64,000 nt of DNA from Phenylobacterium immobile (ATCC 35973) (GTDB lineage Bacteria > Pseudomonadota > Alphaproteobacteria > Caulobacterales > Caulobacteraceae): contig NZ_CVJQ01000001.1 of the NCBI RefSeq assembly GCF_001375595.1, positions 310,001 to 374,000 of the forward strand. Direction: 5' to 3'. The notes under the pieces are model-generated. The model was given only the letters and a program-made list of their open reading frames with translations, ran no database searches and was not told where the DNA came from. The stretch's first letter is position 1. Each line of letters opens with the position of its first letter. Position numbers and translations under genes: made by a program. Shown here one piece after another: positions 51,098-60,294 of this stretch.

Positions 51098-52122
51098 CGC
51101 CGACCTTCCGCACAGCCGGGAAGCCGGCTTTCCGCAATGCTTCACTCGCGGCTCTGCTGCTTTCCGCGTCCGCGCTCGCCGGGTGCGCCGGTCACATACC
51201 TCCACCTGAAATTTCCTATGACGATGCCGCGCCTGCTGTGCAGACAGTCGATCCGCCCGCGCCGGTCAGGGTGGTCGCACTGCCGCAACCGCTGCCGCTT
51301 CCCGGCCAGTTGAAGCCGGTGGGGAAGGACGGCAAGCCAGAACCTGAAGCCGCCGATCCGACCGTGCGCGTCAATCAGGCGAACGCCGCCGCGCGGATGC
51401 AGCCGGTGCGTAACGGCTTCATCAATTCGATGCAGGTCTATCCCTTCGTCGATAGCGCCCTCTATCAGGTCTATGCTTCGCCGGGACAGATAACCGACAT
51501 AAGCCTCCAGCCGGGCGAACAACTCGTCGGCTCCGGTCCCGTCGCCGCCGGCGACACCGTGCGCTGGATCATCGGCGATACCGAAAGCGGCATCGGCGCG
51601 ACGAAACAAATCCATATTCTCGTCAAGCCGACCCGCGCCGAACTGATGACCAATCTCGTCATCAACACCGACCGGCGCACCTATCATATGGAACTGCGCT
51701 CGACGCCCTCGACCTATATGGCTTCAGTATCCTGGCAATATCCGCAGGACCAGCTCATCGCGCTGCGCCGCCAAAACAGCCAAGCCGAAGCACAACAGCC
51801 GGTCGCCAATGGAATTGACCTATCCCGCGTCAATTTCCGTTATGAGGTGGCCGGCGACCGCGCGCCGTGGCGGCCATTGCGCGCCTTCGACGATGCCCGT
51901 CAGGTGTTCATCGAGTTTCCGCGCGGCATCGGCCAGGGCGAAATGCCGCCGCTGTTCGTCGTCGGTCCAGAGGGCAATACCTCGGAACTGGTCAACTATC
52001 GCGTGCGCGGCAATTACATGATCGTCGACCGCTTGTTTGCGGCTGCGGAACTGCGCTTCGGAGCAGATAAGAACCAGAAGCGCGTTCGCATCTCCCGCAC
52101 TGATGGGAGGCCCGCGTCGTGA
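51094..52122 (+). CDS. trbG: TrbG (VirB9-like)
   Basis: A 342-residue periplasmic protein. Signal ends near LLLSASALAGCAG, where LAGC makes a lipoprotein anchor possible. The C-terminal half carries the VirB9 core (TYHMELRSTPSTYMASVSWQYP and NYRVRGNYMIVDRLF). It links the outer-membrane channel to the scaffold. Overlaps trbI by four bases (GTGA). Confidence 0.9.
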   Translation: MTPTFRTAGKPAFRNASLAALLLSASALAGCAGHIPPPEISYDDAAPAVQTVDPPAPVRVVALPQPLPLPGQLKPVGKDGKPEPEAADPTVRVNQANAAARMQPVRNGFINSMQVYPFVDSALYQVYASPGQITDISLQPGEQLVGSGPVAAGDTVRWIIGDTESGIGATKQIHILVKPTRAELMTNLVINTDRRTYHMELRSTPSTYMASVSWQYPQDQLIALRRQNSQAEAQQPVANGIDLSRVNFRYEVAGDRAPWRPLRAFDDARQVFIEFPRGIGQGEMPPLFVVGPEGNTSELVNYRVRGNYMIVDRLFAAAELRFGADKNQKRVRISRTDGRPAS

Positions 52123-53375
52123 GCACCGAACGTGATCCCGAGAAGGAAGCAGGGGTGAGGCCTGAATCGGCCTCGCCACCCGAAACGGCAGAGGATGACT
52201 CTCGTCCCCTCACCGGCGAGCCAGTGGCGCCGATGCGGCTGCGCCCTGAACCGCCGCGAGTCACCCGCCTGTCACGCAAAGTTCTGGCCGGTCTCGGCCT
52301 GGCGGCCAGTCTGGGTGTCGGCGGTGCGCTGATCTACGCGCTCCAGACCCGGCACGTAGGCAATCAAGGCCAGGAACTCTTTTCCACCGACAACCGCACG
52401 ACTCCGGACGGACTGTCGGGCCTGCCGAAGGACTATAGCGGCGTGCCCAAGCTCGGCCCGGCGCTACCAGGCGATCTCGGCCGGCCGATTCTCAATGGAC
52501 CGAACGGCAGCCAAGCTGGTGCGGCGCCTGGGATCGCCACGGTCTCCGGTCCCAGCCCGGAAGAACAGCGGCGGGCGCAGGAGCTGGAATCGGCGCGAAC
52601 TGCTCGGCTGTTTGCCCCCACGGAAACGCGGCCAGGCAATACTGCAACGACAGCGCCCGCCGCGACGACAGCGCCGTCCGCGACAGACCTTGCCAGCCTC
52701 GGCCTGGCGCCGCAGCCGTCGACGCCTTCCGCCCAGGATCGCCAGCTCGCTTTCCTCAACCAGACGCCCGACAAGCGCACGGTCTCGCCGGATCGTGTTG
52801 CGGCGCCGGCATCGGCCAATGTGCTTCAGGCGGGCGCGGTGATTTCCGCTGCGCTGATCACCGGCATCCGTTCCGATCTGCCCGGCCAGATCACCGCGCA
52901 GGTGACGGAGAACATTTACGACAGCCCGACGGGCAAGATCCTACTCATCCCGCAGGGCACGCGGGTTATCGGTCAGTATGACGCAGGCGTCGGCTTCGGA
53001 CAGCGCCGCGTCCTCCTCGTCTGGAACCGGCTGATGTTTCCCAACGGCCGATCCATAGTGCTGGAACGCCAACCCGGCGCGGACGCCGAGGGTTACGCCG
53101 GACTTGAAGACGGCGTCGATTATCATTGGGGGGAACTCTTCAAGTCGGCCGCCCTTTCAACGCTCCTCAGCGTCGGGGCCGAGGCCGGGACCAGCCAGAA
53201 CGAAAACAACCTCGTCCAGGCGCTACGCCAGGGCGCGTCGAACAGCATAAGCCAGACCGGGCAACAGATCGTCACCCGCCAGCTCAACATCGCACCGACG
53301 CTGACCGTCCGACCGGGCTTCCCGGTCAGGGTCATCGTGACGCGCGACCTTGTCCTCGAACCCTACGGAGGTTGA
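52119..53375 (+). CDS. trbI: TrbI (VirB10-like)
   Basis: A 418-residue protein starting at GTG 52119. One membrane segment (VLAGLGLAASLGVGGALIYAL) at about 56-76, a long Pro/Ala/Thr-rich linker and a C-terminal beta barrel (ALITGIRSDLPGQITAQVTENIYDS, then GKILLIPQGTRVIGQYD). It spans both membranes and gates the channel. A single base separates its stop from the next gene. Confidence 0.9.
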   Translation: MSTERDPEKEAGVRPESASPPETAEDDSRPLTGEPVAPMRLRPEPPRVTRLSRKVLAGLGLAASLGVGGALIYALQTRHVGNQGQELFSTDNRTTPDGLSGLPKDYSGVPKLGPALPGDLGRPILNGPNGSQAGAAPGIATVSGPSPEEQRRAQELESARTARLFAPTETRPGNTATTAPAATTAPSATDLASLGLAPQPSTPSAQDRQLAFLNQTPDKRTVSPDRVAAPASANVLQAGAVISAALITGIRSDLPGQITAQVTENIYDSPTGKILLIPQGTRVIGQYDAGVGFGQRRVLLVWNRLMFPNGRSIVLERQPGADAEGYAGLEDGVDYHWGELFKSAALSTLLSVGAEAGTSQNENNLVQALRQGASNSISQTGQQIVTRQLNIAPTLTVRPGFPVRVIVTRDLVLEPYGG

Positions 53376-53376
53376 C

Positions 53377-53616
53377 GTGGCGAAGCTAAAACTCGGTCCC
53401 ATCGCCAACGACAAGCCGGTGAAGATCACCGTCGAGCTACCCGCTGCGCTTCATCGCGATCTCGTCGCCTACGCCGAAATCCTCGGTCGGGAAGCGGGGC
53501 AGCCTGCGGCAGATCCCGGTCGGCTGATTGTGCCGATGCTTGAGCGGTTCATTCTGACGGATCGCGGCTTTGCAAAGGCAAGGCGGGCCGGAACGGGGCC
53601 TGCTGGTTCTCGCTGA
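53377..53616 (+). CDS. DUF2274 protein
   Basis: A 79-residue protein from GTG 53377 with GGAGG five bases upstream. VKITVELPAALHRDLVAYAEILGREAGQPAADP reads as a DUF2274 ribbon-helix-helix-like fold. It ends the trb operon in many alphaproteobacterial ICEs. Its last 68 bases overlap the end of the convergent LysR gene. Confidence 0.82.
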   Translation: MAKLKLGPIANDKPVKITVELPAALHRDLVAYAEILGREAGQPAADPGRLIVPMLERFILTDRGFAKARRAGTGPAGSR

Positions 53617-54514
53617 GCACCGCTTCACCTTCCTCCCGCGCCATCGTCCGTGCAAGATCAAGTAGGCTCCTCAGGGCGGGATTGTCATTGCGCGGCGACC
53701 AGACCGCGCAGAACGGCAAAATCTCGCCATTGATCGGGCGGAATACCACGCCGGGAAATTGCGCCGCCGTTGTCGCCTCGCTCGTCACCGTCAAGCCGCG
53801 CCCGAGTGCGACCAGCCGCATGAGATTGTCGCGGCCCACCGCCTGCTGCTGAATATCGGGATGGCGCCCAAGGTCTGCGAGGCGCTGGACGAGATAGTCG
53901 TGGATCTCCTCGCCGGGCGCGCTTTCGCTGACGATGAAAGCCTCGCCTGCAAGTTCGTCGAAATGGACCTGTTCGGCATCGGCCCGTGGATGGCCGGTGG
54001 GCAGCACCACATGAATCCGTTCGGACCACAGGTGCTGACTGTCGCAGTCAGGCCATTCGGCGGTGCCGGTGATGAAGGCTATGTCAAGTTGGTGCTGACG
54101 AACCGCCGCCACATGCTCGGCTGGATTGCCATCGACGAAGGTCAGCTGGACCGCGCGGTGACGTTCGCCGAACGTCTGTATCAGATCGGAAAGAAACCCC
54201 GAGGCCAGCGACGAGAAAATACCGATCCTGACGTGACCGTCCTCGCCACGGCCGATCGCCGCCACTTCAGCCTTGGCCATCCCGATTTCGGACAAGGCCT
54301 TGCGCCCACGCAACACGAATTGCTTGCCGGCATGGGTCAGTTTGACGCCGCCAGACGAGCGGATGAAAAACGTCGTGCCGAGGCGATCCTCCAATTCACG
54401 AATGCGGCGGCTGATCGCCGATTCCTGCACTCCGAGCGCCGCTGCGGCCCGCCGAAAGCTGCCGTGGTCCGCCGCAGCAATCACATAGCTGATGTGACGG
54501 ACCTGAATTGGCAA
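53549..54514 (-). CDS. LysR-family regulator
   Basis: A 321-residue protein with N-terminal helix-turn-helix HISYVIAAADHGSFRRAAAALGVQESAISRRIRELED and a LysR substrate domain (VRIGIFSSLASGFLSDLI, LPTGHPRADAEQVHF). ICEs of this class often carry a LysR gene next to trbI/DUF2274. It may control transfer; the inducer is unknown. Convergent with and overlapping DUF2274. Confidence 0.88.
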   Translation of the reverse strand: MPIQVRHISYVIAAADHGSFRRAAAALGVQESAISRRIRELEDRLGTTFFIRSSGGVKLTHAGKQFVLRGRKALSEIGMAKAEVAAIGRGEDGHVRIGIFSSLASGFLSDLIQTFGERHRAVQLTFVDGNPAEHVAAVRQHQLDIAFITGTAEWPDCDSQHLWSERIHVVLPTGHPRADAEQVHFDELAGEAFIVSESAPGEEIHDYLVQRLADLGRHPDIQQQAVGRDNLMRLVALGRGLTVTSEATTAAQFPGVVFRPINGEILPFCAVWSPRNDNPALRSLLDLARTMAREEGEAVLSENQQAPFRPALPLQSRDPSE

Positions 54515-54585
54515 TCGGAAGGCCTCCTAATCAGCTTCGAACATCAAACTCTCAATTCTCAACAGACAGATCGGGCGAAAGCAGG

Positions 54586-57573
54586 TCAGCATTTGTCCAT
54601 CAGATCATCGATTTTTGCAGCTTTGATGTAGCGTGCCGGATTGGGATCTACCGCCAGCGCCTTGAAGTGTGCTTCACCGCAGGCAATCTTTGCGGCCTCC
54701 TGATCGCGCAGATCGTCTACGAACATACTGCCCTTGGTCTCGACAACGAAATACAGCCGCTCTTCTCCACTCACCTCCACCATGACTGCCCAATCTGGAT
54801 TGTAACTGCCCAATGGTGTCGGCACTCTGAACCAGCCAGGCAGCTTGGCGTAAATTTTGACCGCCTCGTTCTTTTCGAGCTGTTCGGCGAAGGTGCGCTC
54901 AACGCCGCCGGAATCGTAGATGACATGCTCGAAGACCGACTTCTGCGCGTCCTTCAGCATGTTGCGCAGATAGCCGGTCAGCTCTTCCTGCTGAAAAAGC
55001 TCCTGCGCGTAATAGGCGTCATCGCCGACGCGCTGGTATTTGATGCCGTCGACAACGGCCAGCCGCTTGGTCCGGTTGATGACCTCGCCCGCGATCTCGA
55101 TGAACGCCTGCGGGTTGCGCTTGAAGTCGTTCAGCCGGCCGCACTCGGTCAGGATGCGAACCAGGCTTTTGCGGGTGAGTTGCGTTCGGTCCTGAAGGTC
55201 GGTCAGCACATCAGGCAGAACGATGTCGCCTTCCTCGATGGTGACAATCGTGCCGCTATCCTTGTCGCGCTCTTTGGCCAGAACGCCGCCCTGACCGATC
55301 GAAAGGTCGGCCTTTCTGATCCGCACGCGTGCTTTCGACACGGCTGGTCCGTTGGCGATGGCCTTCGCGCAATCGGTGAGCAGCTTTTCGTTGTCGAAAT
55401 GAACGCGGTAGGTCGTCTTGTGCTTGATCCGGTCCCAGAGCGCGTGAAACTCCGGGCTTTCTAGAATGGCCTGTCGCGTTCTTACGACGACACGCTCATC
55501 CGCATTCTTGATGTCGAGCTTGCCCGCCACCTTTTTGAGAAGGTCGCGCACCGCCGGCAAATGCGGCGTCAGCGCTGGCGGCAGGGTGAATGACCCATCC
55601 TTGAGCGCCGTGCGCAAGGTGTCCTGCACCTTGCCCTTGGCATCGACAAAGCCCTGCGTCTTAAGGTGCTCGAAGATGGCAGCGGACTCGTCGAAACCCA
55701 GCATTCCGGTTGAGCCGTCAGCCTTGACGATCGGGATCGCCGCGAACTGATGCTTCTCGACGATGCCAAACTTGATCCCCGTGTCCTTCTCGATTTCCTT
55801 TTGTAGATTCTCAGCAAACTCCTCGTAGCTTTCTGTGGCGATCACGGTCAGCGTGTTGATGTCGAAGCCGCGCAGGCGTTCGCCCTTCTGGTTGACGCAA
55901 AGACGCAGGCCGCGGCCGATGGTCTGCCGACGCTCGCGCTCTGTGCCAATCTCGCGCAGCGCGCAGATCTGGAACACATTGGGGTTATCCCAGCCCTCTT
56001 TCAGCGCCGAATGGGAGAAGATGAACTTCAGCTTCGTTTCGAAACCGAGCAGCTTTTCCTTGTCCTTCATGATCAAGCTATAGGCCCGCTCGGCATTGTC
56101 GCGCGCCGACTGGTTGTTGTCCGCCGTGTCGGTCCAGCGCCGCGCCTTATCGATTGAGAAGTATCCATCGTGGACCTCCTCAGCCTCGGACGTCAGATCG
56201 ACCTCCTTGAAAAGGCTGACGAACTCGGGGAGCTTTGCCGCGCGGCGGTATTCTTCCTCGAACATCCGCGCGTACTTCCCCTTCACGGGGTGTCCGTCGG
56301 CATCATACGAACGGTAGTGCTCCACCGCATCGATGAAGAACAGGCTGAGCACCTTGATGCCCAACGGCGCAAGCCGGGTTTCCTTCACGAGGTGTTCGTG
56401 AATGGTGCGGCGGATCATCAGGCGCTTCAGCGCGTCCGCGTCCACATCGCCCACGGCCTGGCCGGGCTGGAGAAATGTCTCACTGCCCGGCAGCTTCACT
56501 TCGAGAAGCTGGTTGTCGCGCCCGGTGCGGATTTCGCCGATCCGGCAATCGGCATAAAGCGCGCGCCCGGTCAGCTCCTCCAGATTATCGCCGTCTTGCA
56601 CGACGACTTCCTTGCGGCGAACCTGCTTGCCCTCCAGCGCGTCGATCTCGACGCGCGCCGTGATCGGCCCCTTGCCGTTGCTGGCGGAGATGAACCGCAC
56701 ATAGGCCTTGTTGTGGCCGCCCTCGACTTCGAGCGACGCCACCTCGATCTGCTTGACCAGCTTGCGCTCATAGGCGTCCACCGCGTCCAACCGGAACACC
56801 ATGTGGTGCTTGTCGACATGGGTGGCCGAATAGCGAAGGGTGCAGAGTGGGTTCATCTCGCCAAGGGCGCTCTTGCCAGCGCCGGAAAGGCCGCCATCGA
56901 CGCTTTGCGGCTCATCGACGATCAGGATCGGGCGTGTGGCGCGGATCAGGTCGATCGGCCGTTCGCCGCCGGTCTTCTCGCTATCCTTGTAGAGGTTGTT
57001 AACGTCCTTCTTGTTGATGGCGCCGACAGTCACCACCATGATCTGGATGTTCGGGCTGGTGGCGAAATTGCGCACCTGACCGAGCTTGGCGGAATCATAA
57101 AGGAAATAGTCATAGGGTTGGCCCGAATAGAGCCCCTTGAAATGTTCCTCGGTGATTTGCAGCGTCTTGTAGACGCCTTCCTTGATCGCGACCGAGGGCA
57201 CCACGATCACGAATTTGGTGAAGCCATAGAGCTTGTTCAGCTCGAAGACCGTCCGCAGGTAGACGTAAGTTTTGCCGGTGCCGGTCTCCATTTCCACGGT
57301 GAAATCGCCCGAGGTCAGGCCGGTTGACGGCGCGAGGCCGCCGCGAAGCTGAATATCCTTGAGGTTGGCGACAATCTCGTCATCGAGCAGGGTCAGCCGG
57401 TTGCCGATGCCCAATTCGCTTTCGACAAGGCCGAGTTCCCCCTGAATGCCGCCAGCGCCTTGGCGCGTGACGGTGAATTCGGTGCGGTTGATCTCCTGGC
57501 CGCGAAACAGGTCGGCGACGGCCTCAATGGCGAGCTTCTGATAATCGAGATCGGGTTCGAAATGCAGTTTCAT
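54586..57573 (-). CDS. Type III restriction-type helicase/endonuclease subunit (Res-like)
   Basis: A 995-residue protein. Walker A ETGTGKT is at 96-102 and motif II IVDEPQS at about 218-224, with SFII motif VI-like QTIGRGLRLCVNQ further on. The C-terminal part has NPDWAVMVEV followed by YFVVETKGS, a PD-(D/E)XK-like D...ExK set. Together with the Mod-like gene ten bases upstream this is a type III R-M pair. Its start ATG 57573 follows an AGGAGGG ribosome site. Last gene of the five-gene operon. Confidence 0.85.
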   Translation of the reverse strand: MKLHFEPDLDYQKLAIEAVADLFRGQEINRTEFTVTRQGAGGIQGELGLVESELGIGNRLTLLDDEIVANLKDIQLRGGLAPSTGLTSGDFTVEMETGTGKTYVYLRTVFELNKLYGFTKFVIVVPSVAIKEGVYKTLQITEEHFKGLYSGQPYDYFLYDSAKLGQVRNFATSPNIQIMVVTVGAINKKDVNNLYKDSEKTGGERPIDLIRATRPILIVDEPQSVDGGLSGAGKSALGEMNPLCTLRYSATHVDKHHMVFRLDAVDAYERKLVKQIEVASLEVEGGHNKAYVRFISASNGKGPITARVEIDALEGKQVRRKEVVVQDGDNLEELTGRALYADCRIGEIRTGRDNQLLEVKLPGSETFLQPGQAVGDVDADALKRLMIRRTIHEHLVKETRLAPLGIKVLSLFFIDAVEHYRSYDADGHPVKGKYARMFEEEYRRAAKLPEFVSLFKEVDLTSEAEEVHDGYFSIDKARRWTDTADNNQSARDNAERAYSLIMKDKEKLLGFETKLKFIFSHSALKEGWDNPNVFQICALREIGTERERRQTIGRGLRLCVNQKGERLRGFDINTLTVIATESYEEFAENLQKEIEKDTGIKFGIVEKHQFAAIPIVKADGSTGMLGFDESAAIFEHLKTQGFVDAKGKVQDTLRTALKDGSFTLPPALTPHLPAVRDLLKKVAGKLDIKNADERVVVRTRQAILESPEFHALWDRIKHKTTYRVHFDNEKLLTDCAKAIANGPAVSKARVRIRKADLSIGQGGVLAKERDKDSGTIVTIEEGDIVLPDVLTDLQDRTQLTRKSLVRILTECGRLNDFKRNPQAFIEIAGEVINRTKRLAVVDGIKYQRVGDDAYYAQELFQQEELTGYLRNMLKDAQKSVFEHVIYDSGGVERTFAEQLEKNEAVKIYAKLPGWFRVPTPLGSYNPDWAVMVEVSGEERLYFVVETKGSMFVDDLRDQEAAKIACGEAHFKALAVDPNPARYIKAAKIDDLMDKC

Positions 57574-57583
57574 CGAACCCTCC

Positions 57584-59509
57584 TTACAGGCTGCGCACGT
57601 CGGAAATGCCGTTCTGGTTCAGGATCGCCGCCATATTGGTTTTGGCGATGTCGTCAGCGAAGCCGGAATCCTTGAACACGACGCGCGTGTCGACAGCGGG
57701 CGCCAGCGCGGCGCGCCAGGCGACAATGCCGGACGCCAGCGGCTCGATCACGTCCTTGGTCAGCCCATCCGCAAGGTAAGCGATCAACGCGCCGCCGCCG
57801 ATGGAATGCACGGACTTGCCCGCGATGGCCTTCGTCTCGATAGGCACACACAGATCAAGGCCGAGTTTGAGCAGAAGCTCATAGAGCACGTCCTGCTCGT
57901 TGCGGCCCTGCACGAGGTGTTCGGCGTTCTTCAGCAGGCTGGTTTCGAGGTTCGCCGCATCCGGCTCCCAGGCTCGAATATTCGATGAGGCGAGCTTATA
58001 AGCGCGAAAACCTGTATCACCGGCAAATGCTGGATTATCCGCTTTCACCTTGCGGGCGGCTCGTCGAAGTCGCTCTTTCGTCAATTCCGCAATATTCTCT
58101 GGCACAGACATCGCCTTGCAAAACGCAGATGCACTTTTCTGCGTTGCGTTGCTTTCATCTAGTGGTTCCGGCAGCTGAACCATAATATATCGATGTTTTG
58201 TGTTGAATTCCGAATTGTATTCTAACACCGCGTGGCCCGTTGTTGCTGATCCTGCAAAAAAATCTAATATGATGTCATCATTTCCGGTGCAGCCCACCTC
58301 GACAATTCGACGAAGTAATTTTATTGGCTTCGGGGTATCAAAAACCTGAACGCCATCGAAAAGATCACTTAACTCTGCGGTTGCCGCTTGAGTGTGACCT
58401 GTATCTGCGCTGGACCAGAGAGATCTGGGAACAACCCCATCCATTTCCGATAGATAGAGTTTAGCTCTCGGGAAACGGGCTTCGCCCTGCGCGCCCCAGT
58501 AGAGCCGCTTTTCTTGAATTAGTTCCTTCGTGACGTCCTGACCGTATTTCCACACAGCGGTTTCCTTCGGCCAGATCTCCTCTCCGGTATTTGGATTTGT
58601 AATTGGGTAGTAAAGATTGGGGCGCTCCGCTCGGGACTTGTTACATGTGTATGTCGCAGAATTCCAAGGCCCCCTCGGATCATTATCCGGGTTCTTGTAA
58701 TATTCTAATTGTGCGCCAGTCCTTTGCAATTTTTGAGGACGCCAATTTTCTTTACTTTTCGCATAAACAACAATTGTGTCGCAATCGGTGCTAAAATATT
58801 TCGCGTCGTTGGCCGGAGATACTCTCTTGTGCCACGAGATCGTGGACACGAAATTTTCCTCTCCAAAAATATCATTCATAATTTCTATAAGATTTGCGAC
58901 CTCACCGTCATCAATAGTTATGAAAATAGAACCCATTTCACTCAAAATATTTCTAGCCAACTTCAATCTTGGATACATCATATTTAGCCAATCGGTATGA
59001 AACCGGCCGGACACATCTGTATTGGAGGTTATTTTACGTCCTCCCTCGACTTGTCCAGTTAACTCAAGATAGTTTTTTATGTTATCTCGGAAATCATCTG
59101 GATAGACAAAATCTCTCCCCGTATTATAGGGAGGGTCGATGTAGATCAGTTTCACCTTGCCGGAATAGCTCTTCTGCAAGAGCTTCAGCACCTCGAGGTT
59201 GTCACCTTCGATCATCAGGTTCTGCGTCGTGTTCCAATCGACGCTTTCATCCGGACAGGGCAGCAGCGTGCCGGTCGATGGCGTCAGCGCAATCTGCCGC
59301 GCGCGGCGCTTGCCGTGCCAGTTCAGCCCATATTTCTCGTCGCGCTCGTCCACCGCACCGCCGAGCAGCCCCTTCAACACCTCAAAGTCGATCTTCCCTT
59401 CGGTGAAAGCGTCCGGAAACAGCGCCTTGAGCGCCTCGATATTGCCCGTGACAATATCGGCGCTTTTGGCTTCGGGGTCGTTCGGTCCGATGGGAGGAAT
59501 GGTGGTCAT
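57584..59509 (-). CDS. Type III DNA methyltransferase (Mod-like)
   Basis: A 641-residue beta-class adenine methyltransferase. DPPY lies at 125-128 with YIDPPYNTGRDF around it, and motif I DFFAGSATTGHA at 416-427. The DNA between about 58000 and 59150 is clearly poorer in GC (20 of 60 bases in 58741-58800) than both ends, covering the target recognition part. It makes the specificity for the Res-like subunit. Start ATG 59509; the upstream DUF4391 gene ends 14 bases away. Confidence 0.88.
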   Translation of the reverse strand: MTTIPPIGPNDPEAKSADIVTGNIEALKALFPDAFTEGKIDFEVLKGLLGGAVDERDEKYGLNWHGKRRARQIALTPSTGTLLPCPDESVDWNTTQNLMIEGDNLEVLKLLQKSYSGKVKLIYIDPPYNTGRDFVYPDDFRDNIKNYLELTGQVEGGRKITSNTDVSGRFHTDWLNMMYPRLKLARNILSEMGSIFITIDDGEVANLIEIMNDIFGEENFVSTISWHKRVSPANDAKYFSTDCDTIVVYAKSKENWRPQKLQRTGAQLEYYKNPDNDPRGPWNSATYTCNKSRAERPNLYYPITNPNTGEEIWPKETAVWKYGQDVTKELIQEKRLYWGAQGEARFPRAKLYLSEMDGVVPRSLWSSADTGHTQAATAELSDLFDGVQVFDTPKPIKLLRRIVEVGCTGNDDIILDFFAGSATTGHAVLEYNSEFNTKHRYIMVQLPEPLDESNATQKSASAFCKAMSVPENIAELTKERLRRAARKVKADNPAFAGDTGFRAYKLASSNIRAWEPDAANLETSLLKNAEHLVQGRNEQDVLYELLLKLGLDLCVPIETKAIAGKSVHSIGGGALIAYLADGLTKDVIEPLASGIVAWRAALAPAVDTRVVFKDSGFADDIAKTNMAAILNQNGISDVRSL

Positions 59510-59523
59510 GCAAATATCCGTTC

Positions 59524-60294
59524 TCAGAGGTCTTGTTTGTGAGCCGCCAGCGCCTGTTCCAGGCGCTGGATCTCGATGTTCAGATCGACACGGCGGTTAA
59601 GTTGCCTTTCGCGCACTGCCTTGGCCCGCAGCCCCGCAATGTCGCGCGCAAGCGCGCCATACGCTTCAAGCGCGGCGCGGCGTCGTTCAACGGCTTGCCC
59701 GTCGTCGCTTGGGCTATAGGCGCCCGACAGCCGTGCCGCCGCCAGCGCCTCGATCCGCGCGAGCCAGCCGTTGTAGACGGCCGACAGGTCACGCGAAGGC
59801 TGGCTCTTCAGCGCCAGGCTGGCGACAAAGGCGCGGTCCAAATCCTGAGGCACCAGCGGATCAAGCTCGCCCACGGCGACGACGCACTCCACAACAATCT
59901 TACCGCCTTCGTTCTGCGCCGCGCGCTTGGGCGCTACGGATATCGCAAGGCCGCTGGAGCCAAAGGTGATCAGCAACACGGGATAGGGAATGGCACGGTG
60001 GATCAGTTCCGTCAGCCGCGTGGCGCGCGCGTCAACGCGAAAGATCGCCGCGATGACGGCGATTTCCGAATAATCATGCGCCTCGTCCGTGAAGGCGGGA
60101 ATTGCAACGGTGTTCGGCTTGAGCGCCGCGAGCCAGTGCAGCTCGTCGACCCCGTCCTGAATCGCGCGTTTGTCGGCGGAGGTCGGCGCGCCTTGCTCAA
60201 CCAGCATCTTCTTGGGCACGCGCGCATCCACCCGCGCGCCCGGCGGCAGATCAAGCGCAGTCATGATCGCGGCGACCGCCGCCATCCCCGTCAT
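59524..60294 (-). CDS. DUF4391 protein
   Basis: A 256-residue protein. Relatives lie between the SNF2-type helicase and a Mod gene in defence loci, as here; function is unknown. It has a mixed core (LLITFGSSGLAISVAPKRAAQ) and a helical C-terminus with coiled-coil character (RQLNRRVDLNIEIQRLEQALAAHK). It overlaps the helicase gene by four bases, so they are translated together. Confidence 0.75.
   Translation of the reverse strand: MTGMAAVAAIMTALDLPPGARVDARVPKKMLVEQGAPTSADKRAIQDGVDELHWLAALKPNTVAIPAFTDEAHDYSEIAVIAAIFRVDARATRLTELIHRAIPYPVLLITFGSSGLAISVAPKRAAQNEGGKIVVECVVAVGELDPLVPQDLDRAFVASLALKSQPSRDLSAVYNGWLARIEALAAARLSGAYSPSDDGQAVERRRAALEAYGALARDIAGLRAKAVRERQLNRRVDLNIEIQRLEQALAAHKQDL

Noticed and set aside
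55800..57330. Long plus-strand frames opposite the Res-like gene
   Set aside because: Antisense shadow; helicase motifs are on the minus strand.
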